NCBI GenBank assembly: GCA_000231825.2
Contig: JH720356.1
Coordinates: 228,250 to 292,249, forward strand
DNA length: 64,000 bases
Reading direction: 5' to 3'
DNA from: Tetrahymena elliotti 4EA
Lineage: Eukaryota; Ciliophora; Oligohymenophorea; Hymenostomatida; Tetrahymenidae
Shown here: positions 55,637 to 64,000 of the stretch, one piece after another
How the letters are laid out: every line of letters begins with the position of its first letter
Position numbering within the stretch: position 1 is the stretch's first letter
Notes under the pieces: model-generated
The model's input: the letters and a program-made list of their open reading frames with translations, nothing else
Databases searched by the model: none
Told to the model about the DNA's origin: nothing
Translations under genes and position numbers: made by a program

Positions 55637-57892
55637 ATGAAAAATAAAGCACTCATTATTTTAGGACTCTTACTTTCAACAGCTTTTTGTCTCTTTGAAA
55701 ATGACAATCTAGTTAAACCTATTACAACATTAGAATAGATTGAACTAGTCCGTAATGGAGGTGTAGATCGCCTCTCTGTAGTTATTTATTGGCATGAAGA
55801 CAGCAACTTGACACCAACTATTGAAAAACCAATTTATGAATTAGCTTAATAATATGATGGATTTTTTAGTATTTATTAGGTTGATTGCGAATTTTTCTCA
55901 GAAGAAGAAATTAAATATTGTGGACATGAAAACACAGTTAGAGATTTACCAGTTGTAGAAATATTTGCTCCCCCATCTTCTAAGACCAACCCAATTACTA
56001 AAAAACCTAATGAAGTTAAAGTTTTGAAATATGGTGGTAATATTGATGCCAAATCTATTGCAACTTTTGCTATCCCTCACATGCCAAGTTATGTTATTAG
56101 AAAGCCATCTTTATCTTAACTTTCAAAAAATATTCTTGGTCAAGTTGAACATAAAAAAGTGTTCCTCTTTACCAACAAAGAAGAAACCCCTGCTCTTTTC
56201 AAAGCTCTTTCTGCAATTTATCGTTATCGTTTAAAATTTATAGAAATCAACCAAAGCTAGACTGAGATCACAAAGCAATTTAATGTAAGTAATTTCCCCA
56301 CATTATTAGTTGCATTCATTAATGAAGAAGGACAGGTTTAAGGTGTTACATATCAAGATTAGTTTAAAATTAGCAAAATATAAAGCTTCCTTGATCAATA
56401 TGCTTTGAAAGAAAAGGTTATTATTGATTTTGATATTGAAGGTAGAGCTGATGCAGGAGAATCTTAGAAATAGCAATTCCAAAGCTCTTTTAATGATGAT
56501 GAAGAAGAAACAAAAGAAATTAAGGATAATTCAGTTGAAGAATTAAAGCATACTAAATATGAAAAGACTCTTCTTCAAATTGAAGGAATTGTTCTCCTTA
56601 ATGTTTATACTGATAAAGAAAAGTAGCATCCAGAATTCCTTCCACTCAAGGAAAAGTTAGCTGAAGCATCATAGTACTTTGAGTTCTTAGCTGACACTCC
56701 AGAAAAGGTTTAATTTGCTGAAACTACTTTGGGCATAAAGCACTTCCCTAGTATTAAATTTTATCCTTTCTAAGTTGAAAAGAAGGCAAACAGCAAGTTT
56801 GTTTATGGACCAAGCATTTCTTCTAAAACAATAATTGAAGAAATTGATGAAATAACTGATGATGAATCAACTGGTATCTCTGATGATAAAACTTTCTAAA
56901 TGTTACTTAGCTCAGCTCTCTAAGAAGGAAAGATTGTTTAAATTCTTTTCCATGCTAAACCTCGTATTCCTCTTGGATTCAGATTAGCAACCAAAGGAAC
57001 TGAATACAAAAAGAAATTCCGTTTCCTCAATTTCCGTAATGCTCCTTAATAAATTTTACAATAAACAGGAATAAGCAAGTTCCCAGCTGTATCAGTTGTA
57101 TTCCGTAATGTTTCAGAAGACGAAAAAGACACTCCCATTAAGCCTGAATAAGTTCAAGGTACTTAATACACTGGTAAATTGACTTATAAAGATTATAGCC
57201 AATTCTTAAATGTCTTTATGGCTAAATCTGGAGAAACAAAGAAAAAGAAAAAAATCACTGAAATTGTTACTCAATCAGATTTAGAAAATGTTTGTTTAAA
57301 GAAATCCCGTATCTGCTTCATAGCTCTTTTAAATGGTGAACCTGATTTAAGAAAGTTTAGTAATGATGATGAAGATGATACTCAACCAAAAACTAAATTA
57401 CAATAGTAATTATAAATTTATGACTAAGTGAAGGATAAGATTGGAGACAGACCAGTAACTTTTGGTTGGATTGATGCAGTTTGTCACTCAGAAATTTTAC
57501 AAGCTTTAGAAATCTATGAAGACAATTTGCCAAATTACATTCTTTATAATCATTCCCAAAAGCAATACTCAACTATTATTGGTAGATTTGATGTAGAAAA
57601 TCTAGAAAATTTTACTTTAAGAGGTATTCAAGGTAAAACTCGTATTTAGACTTTACCTGAATAATTGAAACTTAAAAATCTTGATTGTTAGGTTCAACAT
57701 GAAAAAATAAAGTAACAAAAAGAAGAATATGAAAGAAAGTAGCAAGCAAACAGTGATTTAGAAGATGAAATTGCAAGAGAAATACTTGAAGAAGAAAGAT
57801 TAAAAAAAGAAAAAATTGAAGCCGAATTAAAATTAGAAAGATCACAAAATAAGAAGCGTAAATCAAAAGGTAAAAAGAAATAAGATTTGTGA
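55637..57892 (+). CDS. ER thioredoxin-fold (PDI-like) protein
   Basis: Intronless, 751 aa. It opens with a signal peptide (MKNKALIILGLLLSTAFC). Several thioredoxin-like folds follow: DRLSVVIYWHEDSNLTPTIE ... NTVRDLPVVEIFAPP; KKVFLFTNKEETPALFKALS ... FNVSNFPTLLVAFINEEGQ; EGIVLLNVYTDKEKQHPEFL ... TLGIKHFPSIKFYPF; and a further one near ITEIVTQSDLENVCLKKSRI ... RICFIALLNGEPDLR. The cis-Pro loops (LPVVE, FPTLL, FPSIK, FPAVS) are present, but I see no CxxC active site in any domain, so a redox-inactive chaperone-like role is more likely than disulfide exchange. The C-terminus is a charged helix and ends KSKGKKKQDL; the terminal KQDL is only loosely like an ER-retention signal. Codon use (more C/G-ending codons than neighbours) suggests high expression. 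Confidence 0.82.
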
Positions 57893-58368
57893 TTGAAACA
57901 AATGTGACTAAAAAAGAAACAACCGCTGAAATTATATTTAATTTAAATCATGTTTATTTTGTATTGTTTTATAAGTTTTAGTTCAACAAAATTCTTTCCA
58001 ATATCTAAAATTATTTCAATTTTCATTTTACTCAAAAAAAATTTTTTTTATTGATGAAGTAGCTTTAAACGAATAATCAGCTGAATAATTTTTTTTAAAA
58101 GTGATAAGATTTTAATAGTCAGAAATATTTCAAATACCTCTAAAAAAATTATTATTTCAAGAAAACAAAATCAAATCGTAAAAATTCCCAATTCAAAAAA
58201 TTCAAAAGAATATTATTAATCAAAAAAGAATTTTAAAAAAATGTTTTTAATTCAAAAAATTAAAAAAAAATTATTATTTTTAGATTTTAAAATTAACACT
58301 TTTAGAATTATTTACAATAATAGATAACATATAAATAAATAGATAAATATTTTTTGTAATAAATTAAA
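57893..58368. other. Intergenic between convergent genes
   Basis: About 475 nt, AT-rich with A-runs; no features. Confidence 0.65.
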
Positions 58369-59997
58369 TCACTCATCAAATTTGATATTTAAGTTAATCT
58401 TTGCAGCAACCATAGCATCTTATATCCATTAGGGGATTTACTTTTCATGAATGAAATAGTTTTTAAAAAATTCACTTTTTTATAAAAAATATTTAATATT
58501 TTATGAATTATTTGGAATGAAATTTACTTAACAAATTCTTCCATTCTATCATCTAAAATAGATTGTCTAAACTTCTTCATTAAATTCAATAAGAAGTATA
58601 AATTATGTTATGAAATCAAATGGCATGCAGTTTCTTCCTTAGCAATTGTATTGTGAAGGAATGATCTTGAATATCTTTTACAGGTCTTTTTTTATTTTTT
58701 TAATTAATGAAAATCATAGTGTTAAAAAATTTGTTACTGGGCATTCACAGTCTTCTTCAATAGGTCTGAGATCAAATTCTTTATCAGCATTTTTTAATCT
58801 CATAAATCCATATTTAGTGAAAGCAGTACCAAATCTTGCAGTTCTAGTAGAGAAAACACAATCAAATTAATCAACACCAAGGCAAGAACAAACGATTAAA
58901 TCATCTGGATATCCTACCCCCATAAGATATCTGGGCTTATCCTTAGGTAAATGATCAGTGCAAAAATTGACAATTTTCCAAAAGTCTGATTTGTCTTCAC
59001 CTCCTGCTAAACCACCAATAGCATATCCAGGAGCATCTCTCTTGATTAATTCATCTAAACAACTTTAAATTGAAAAGAGTAAAAATTAATAATCTTTAAT
59101 TGTTGTTGAAAATTAAAATAATAATTTTAATTAGCTCAATTTATTATGAAAAATAAATATTTAGACAAAAGAATAAGAATGTAATTAAAAAGTAAATTTG
59201 TTTATTTGTTTGATAAAAGCATCTACTTTCTAATTGAAATATTTAAGAAGTTAATTACTATTTTCTCAAACCGAAATCTAAACCACCTTATACGATAGGA
59301 TATAAATTTTAAACATCTTTTCTTTCATGAGCTAAAATATTTCTATCAATCCATCTAACAGTTCTTTCACAGGCAATTTTCATTCTTTCACCTACAGTTG
59401 TTGTTTATACTACATCATCAAGAGCCATCATGATATCTGCTCCAATTTAATTCTAATTATGAACTGAATCTTCAGGTCTTAAAAACATTTCAGATCCATC
59501 AACAGGAGATTCAAATTTTACTCCTTCTTCAGTAATTTCACATAACTTAGAAAGTGAAACCATTTAGAAACCACCAGAATCAGTTAAAATATTATATTTC
59601 CAATTCATAAATTTGTGCAAACCTCCAACTTTTTCTAAATAATCTCCACCAGGCTAATAAGCGAGATGGTATGTATTTCCAAGTAATAATCTGCATCCAA
59701 GATTCTCCATTTCTTAAGATGTCAAACCTTTATATTCAATCGAAAGGAATCAATTAGTTAAAAAAGCAATCCTAATAAAAAATGAATTCTAAAATATATA
59801 TTTACCTTTAATAGTACCCTTTGTTCCTACTGGCATGTAAACAGGAGTTAAAACATCTCCATGAGGTAATGTAAGAGTAGAGGCTCTATTTAATTAAATT
59901 AATTCAATAATTGAATTTTAGAATGCTTTAACTTCATTTTAATTTACCTTGCTTTGTTACAAGTTTTATGAACAACAAATTTTAAAGCCTTGTTCAT
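58369..59997 (-). CDS. QTRT1: Queuine tRNA-ribosyltransferase catalytic subunit
   Basis: Exons 59997-59948, 59885-59806, 59727-59259, 59062-58738, 58685-58528 and 58474-58369; introns 62, 78, 196, 52 and 53 nt; 395 aa, the usual length. The enzyme exchanges guanine-34 for queuine in tRNAs with GUN anticodons. Signatures in order: [46 protein letters not shown] (general-base Asp); [18 protein letters not shown] (substrate loop); [26 protein letters not shown] (nucleophile Asp in FDCV). The zinc site is [16 protein letters not shown] plus the following His. The C-terminus [16 protein letters not shown] is also typical. All catalytic residues are intact. Animals and ciliates salvage queuine rather than make it. 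In animals it pairs with QTRT2, not seen here. Confidence 0.95.
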
Positions 59998-60476
59998 ACT
60001 AAGAGACTAAATTAATACAAAGAATGAATTTTATTATAAATGATAGAAATCTTTGAAATTGAAAAACAAAGCAGATATTGAATATTCATGACTGTTTGAA
60101 AATATTTTAACAAATTACTTCAGTCTTGATTTTTTTAACTGGATTTTCTCCAAAATTTTCAGATTCGCCCTAATTCTAGACTTTATTGTCTTGATTATCC
60201 ATATAATCTTCTGACTAAATACAAATAAATTAATAACTTTTTATTTATTTAGCTAAGTTTTAATGATAAGTATATAAATATTATTATCCTTCTTGGAGTG
60301 TTTATTTAATTTTTTTTGGATTTTGATTAACTTTGCATTTATTTATTGAATGCATTTAATCTAACAATTTAATACAAATATATTGACTCTTAAAAAAAAA
60401 AAATCTAAATCATATCCATTTAAACTTTAAGAAAATCAAAGAATATTAGAGAAAGTTAGCAAAAGAATTATAAAAA
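59998..60476. other. Divergent intergenic region
   Basis: About 480 nt between the starts of the QTRT1 gene (-) and the small TIM gene (+). No promoter element recognised. Confidence 0.6.
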
Positions 60477-60839
60477 ATGTCAACTGAAGAAGGCTTCAAA
60501 GAAAAGATAGAAAAATTTTATGAGGACACTATTAGTTTAAATACATATAAAGAAATGTTTAATTTAAAGAAAGATACATTTGGAGATTATGAAAGCATAA
60601 ATAGTTAGTTCGATCATGATAAACTAGTTTGTATGGCATATGCGATAAAAGATATATCAAAATAGTGCTTCAAATAATGCATAAATGTTAATTTAAATGA
60701 CTATCCAGTATAAGAATAATAATGTATTAGGTAATGCATAGAATCATAAATTAAAGGAATCCATTTGATAATTAAAAAATTTGAAAATTACCAATCAAAA
60801 AGAATATAATAGATGTACTAAAAAGAAAATGAGTAGTGA
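60477..60839 (+). CDS. Small TIM family mitochondrial chaperone
   Basis: Intronless, 120 aa. It has the twin CX3C motif that defines the Tim8/9/10/13 family: CFKQC and CIRQC, separated by 14 residues, flanked by charged helices (MAYAIKDISKQCFKQC; CIRQCIESQIKGIHLIIKKF). Small TIMs form hexamers in the intermembrane space that carry hydrophobic precursors, with the four Cys forming two disulfides through the MIA pathway. The N-terminal extension of ~55 residues before the first Cys is longer than in most members (usually ~20-40), and the total length is above the common 80-100. Which subfamily cannot be decided by eye. Confidence 0.82.
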
Positions 60840-61320
60840 ATTATCTATTTATTGATGATACTAGAAAAAATATTTTGGGATTTTGGCAAAAGTAGAATTA
60901 TTGAATTAAAATAAAATTGAAATTTACTAAACATGATAATAATTATCCATAAAAAGATAAATATAATTGAAGTTTTGAGGGATTTTATTTTTAATCCATT
61001 AATGAATAGTTTTATGTTTTCTTAAATGTATTTTCAATTTCATATTTTGTAAAGCTAATAAGTTAAAGTCAGTATTAAGCTGTATCAATATGTAATTAAA
61101 ATTTTTAAATATTTATGATATTATTAATTTGTTATTATAATAAATTAAAATGATTTAAATGATTAACCTTTTATGTTTTTTTTGTAGAAACTGCTTAATT
61201 ACATTTTCTCTTATGTATTTAGCTAAGAAAATCTTTAAAAATAATTCTTTAAAATGTTTATTTAATTTATAGGTATATTATAGATAATTAATTATTTAAA
61301 CAGTAAATGAAGATTTTATT

Positions 61321-61366
61321 ATACTGGAAATAAAACTAAATTTATTAATACTGGAAATAAAACTTA
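61321..61366. repeat. Short direct repeat
   Basis: A 15-16 nt phrase (tactggaaataaaact) occurs at about 61322 and again about 29 nt later, followed by 'aaat' or 'taaat' each time. It looks like a small tandem duplication. Confidence 0.7.
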
Positions 61367-61392
61367 AATATCTAAACTCCTAAATCAAATTC

Positions 61393-61465
61393 AAATTTTC
61401 ATCTTTTAGTGGAGATATTCACATAACTTAGAGTAATTTAATTCTAATCAAGAAGATGAAAATTT
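61393..61465. repeat. Inverted repeat, 13-bp arms
   Basis: aaattttcatctt at 61393-61405 is the exact reverse complement of aagatgaaaattt at 61453-61465, with a 47-nt loop. It could form a stem near the 3' ends of two convergent genes. Confidence 0.7.
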
Positions 61466-61902
61466 ATTTGAAAAATTTGTGCTTTAACCAAGTAAAGGAT
61501 AGATAAATATATTGAACTTATATTATTTAAGCAAAGCAACTATAAGTTGCTCTTTATTTTTGTTAAATTTATAGGCAATTTGTATTAAATCATTACTGAT
61601 GATATATTTTAGGAAAATATGTAGAAGCAAATAAAATGCAATATATATATATATATAAATAGATAAAAGTTAGTATTTACAATTTATCTTTGAATTAGGA
61701 TAAGTTAGACAAAGGATTGTATTGTATTAATTATTCATATAAGTAGAGTATCATTTATTGTAAGGTTATTTATTTATTTGTTATATTCCACAAAATGTGG
61801 ATTTATTATGTTAAGGAAAGTCTCTTAATTATTTGAGAAATTCCTCAGTTTATAACAATACAAGATATTGATTGTAAAGTTATCATTTTTGTTAAATGGC
61901 TT

Positions 61903-63632
61903 TCAAACTTCTTTTGCAGTATTTGGAGAATTAAAGTTTTCTTCTTTCATATTGACCTCAATAAATTTAATGGCCTAAGAGGCACATCTTCTTTTGTGAG
62001 GTTGAATCATCTTTCTTTTAGGACGTTTGATGAAATTTTCAGAATTGTCTGCATTGTTAGTTTAGTTATGATCTATTTCTTCTTTGCTGATGCAATTAGC
62101 TGACTACTCTGAGCTTACATCTTATAGATTAGAGTAGACAGGACTCTATATGACATTTTAAATATTGAAATTTGCTTAGATATTTTCTTTTTCAGGATCA
62201 TTAATAGAACCTAATTTATTAAACAGAGATTGCTTAAACTAAGTAAAATCAAAAACAGTTTTAGCAGCAGTTTTATGAGCATTCTTAAATAAGTGTTTCT
62301 TTTCAGATTGAGACTCTTTATCTTTTTATGATTTCTTTTCAGGAGATTTATTTACAACATTAGTCACTTCATCATTGGAAAATTTATTGTTTTATTTATT
62401 AATACTTTGCTAAATTTTAATTGCTGCATCAATATCATCCTCAAAGTGGTTCATCATAGAATTGCTATCTTGTTTTTTGTATTCTTTACTATCTAATTTA
62501 ATAGTATCTCCCATGTTACTGGACTCGTTTTCATTGAATTTTAATTCAATAGGATCAATCTTACTCTCTGTTTTTTCAGTTTAGAGTCTGCTTTATTCAA
62601 CTGCAATACCTCTTTAAAACTAACATTGCATGCCATTTATATCAATATAATTTATTATATTTCCACTATAATAGTCATTCATATAAGCTTATATATTTCT
62701 TACATCTTTTACACCACTCATAAATTTTAAAAATGGAATAAGGTTTAGTAGCTCCTAATCATTATGGTTGTCAATCTTAAAATCTTTGATTTGAATTCCG
62801 TTTTCAGGATTTTTTTTAAATTAGCTAGCCTGGTTCTGTAAATATTTTAGAAAAACAATATAAAAAATGAGAAATATTAATATTTATATTTAATTTACAT
62901 CTATGATTATAATTTCACTTATATTTCTGTTGAGTTTACTAAGGTCTTTATATAAATTTCCACTACTATCTGTAGAGCAATTTTCTCTGAAAATTCTCAC
63001 ATTTACAAGACTTTCACAATCTAAAAAATCTATTACAGCATTCGCGTACTATTTTTATAAAATAAGAAAATTTAGTCAAATAAGATTTCGAAAAATAAAT
63101 CTATTTTACTTCTTTAATACTAGAAGTAAATATCATTAATTCATATAGCTCATTCATTTCATTTAAAAAATTCTGTACTCCTGGACGAAACTTCACCCAA
63201 ACATTTTTGCCTCTACCATTAGGTAGGTTTACCTATATAAAAACATTAAAATATATTAATTTAAACGAACAATCTAGTAAAAGATCAGTGTAAAATCTAT
63301 TTTCAAATACTGATTTATATTTATTTTACTTTAATTTTTAAGTCTGCAGATTTAAATTCTAAAACGCTTGAGGTTATTAATGTTTCATCTAAATCTAAAA
63401 CTAATGTTTTTTTACCAACTAAATCATACTCCTAACGAGGTATTCTGATAGCTTCTCTTTAAGCTATTCCTTCTTCTACAAATTCTTATATTATATAGTT
63501 TTCTAAATTCCTATTATTAAAAAATAGATTTTAGTATGAAGAATCATTAATAAAAGCTTAATTCTAAGAATGTAGTATTTATTTACTTCTTTTATGATTG
63601 AAAAATGTTTAAGCATTTACACAATTTTGCAT
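61903..63632 (-). CDS. SCP/NIF-type (FCP1-like) phosphatase
   Basis: Exons 63632-63330, 63232-63110, 63048-62899 and 62835-61903 (introns 97, 61, 63 nt); 502 aa. The catalytic domain has the DxDxT signature in KKTLVLDLDETLITSS, followed by VWVKFRPGVQNFLNEM, YELMIFTSSIKEYANAVIDF, a counterpart of the K-D-L strand (LYKDLSKLNRNISEIIIIDN) and PENGIQIKDF ... DQELLNLIPFLKFM ... GVKDVR. These are the hallmarks of NLI-interacting-factor/small CTD phosphatases (HAD superfamily), which remove phosphate from Ser/Thr, classically the Pol II CTD. The ~270-residue C-terminal extension is Lys/Ser/Asn-rich and disordered-looking, ending in a basic patch (KRPKRKMIQPHKRRC) that could be a nuclear-localisation signal. 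The true N-terminus may lie further upstream (see next entry). Confidence 0.85.
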
Positions 63633-64000
63633 AAAAACTCATTTGCTACTGATCAATAACTTTCAGATCTTTGCTTTATTTTAAGATATAAAAATTTTAA
63701 CATAAAATTATCTTATGTTTTTTGCTATTAAGTTAGCAAGTTACTCTTCATTTTTCATTTCTAAATCATAATCATAAGGTAGAGTTTCTTTTGTTTTAGC
63801 AGATAATTGCATTGAAGTATTCTAATTATACTTACCATTAGTGCATGTCTCTAAATTATAACTAGTATTTTATAAAATAGTTTATATGGTCTGACTTGTA
63901 ATTGATGGAAATATAATACCCGCTTCCAGAAGAAACTTACATTTTACTCTTTAATTTACTTCTATATTATCAATATTTTCTTTAATTTTTATAATTGGTT
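63633..64000 (-). CDS. Partial reading frame running off the window, perhaps 5' exon of the phosphatase gene
   Basis: An open frame enters at the right edge and reads to TGA 63663-63665, with protein-like sequence such as VKCKFLLEAGIIFPSITSQ, LETCTNGKYNQNTS and SAKTKETLPYDYDLEMKN, then EEQLANLIAKNI. Only about 30 nt separate that TGA from the ATG used for the phosphatase, far too little for two ciliate genes, and both are in the same frame. So it is probably an upstream exon of the same gene, joined by an intron I could not place. No domain recognised. Confidence 0.45.

Larger units (their letters stand above)
60840..61902. other. Intergenic 1.06 kb with small repeats and hairpins
   Basis: Between two convergent 3' ends. 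It contains a short direct repeat at ~61322-61336 and 61351-61365, an inverted repeat 61393-61405 / 61453-61465, a tight hairpin 61535-61551, and an (AT)n run at ~61640-61657. No coding signal. Confidence 0.6.

Noticed and set aside
59063..59258. Possible 3-nt exon (AAA) inside the 196-nt QTRT1 intron, flanked by TTAG and GTAGAT
   Set aside because: Direct joining gives [12 protein letters not shown], which aligns without gap to the conserved LR-x-x-C-L-E-E pattern of the family; adding a residue would spoil the match, and the preceding intron would be only 29 nt.
1..64000. Telomere repeats, tRNA/rRNA genes, transposons, CRISPR arrays, internally eliminated sequences
   Set aside because: Looked for by eye; no G4T2 repeats, cloverleaf with conserved T-loop, transposase-like frame, or direct-repeat array found. 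A covariance-model scan would be needed to exclude small RNAs.

Overview
The window looks like a stretch of ciliate nuclear DNA, most likely macronuclear chromosome from Tetrahymena or a close relative. The base composition is extremely AT-rich. Long reading frames appear only when TAA and TAG are read as glutamine and TGA is the sole stop. Introns are short (mostly 45-100 nt), AT-rich and bounded by GTA...AG. Protein families are purely eukaryotic. Because almost every gene reads intact after removing such introns, germline-limited DNA is not apparent. No rRNA, tRNA, CRISPR array, insertion sequence or telomeric G4T2 repeat was seen. All exon boundaries were worked out by hand from frame continuity and GT/AG sites and are not transcript-verified.

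Layout. 94-6659: ankyrin protein and a large Gln/Asn-rich protein, both +. 7398-11651: DUF1295-type reductase and a multi-pass membrane protein, both -. 13155-14429: acidic hypothetical (+). 15212-28938 (all -): importin alpha, a long leucine-rich-repeat protein, a Lys/Glu-rich protein, a DUSP-MYND-USP deubiquitinase and an EF-hand protein. 29696-36785 (all +): a protein with a repeated DDFES motif, a small secreted Cys-rich protein, and a zinc-finger protein whose 3' half is split into single-codon exons. 37109-42890 (all -): a coiled-coil protein, ATG5 and a tiny Cys-rich protein. 43417-47112: giant coiled coil (+). 48093-54825 (-): a two-TM protein, a PB1-ZZ autophagy-receptor-like protein and an LRR protein. 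55637-57892: ER thioredoxin-fold protein (+). 58369-59997: queuine tRNA-ribosyltransferase (-). 60477-60839: small TIM chaperone (+). 61903-64000: an SCP/NIF-type phosphatase with an unresolved upstream exon (-).

The standout is the gene at 33981-36785. After ordinary 5' exons it breaks into an array (35495-36680) with fourteen consecutive exons of exactly 3 nt, followed by exons of 18, 3, 6, 3 and 9 nt. Neighbouring exons are separated by introns of 45-69 nt, and all array exons are in phase 0. Joined, they give a continuous, protein-like sequence that runs in frame into a normal last exon. A further 3-nt exon lies at 34507-34509. I know of no comparable run of single-codon exons.

A second theme is autophagy and ubiquitin: ATG5 (41101-42060) lies 7.5 kb from a p62/NBR1-like protein (49615-51594) with PB1, ZZ, a candidate Atg8-interacting motif and four UBA-like repeats, and the window also holds a large deubiquitinase. 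Ciliate genes are not in operons, so this proximity need not be functional.
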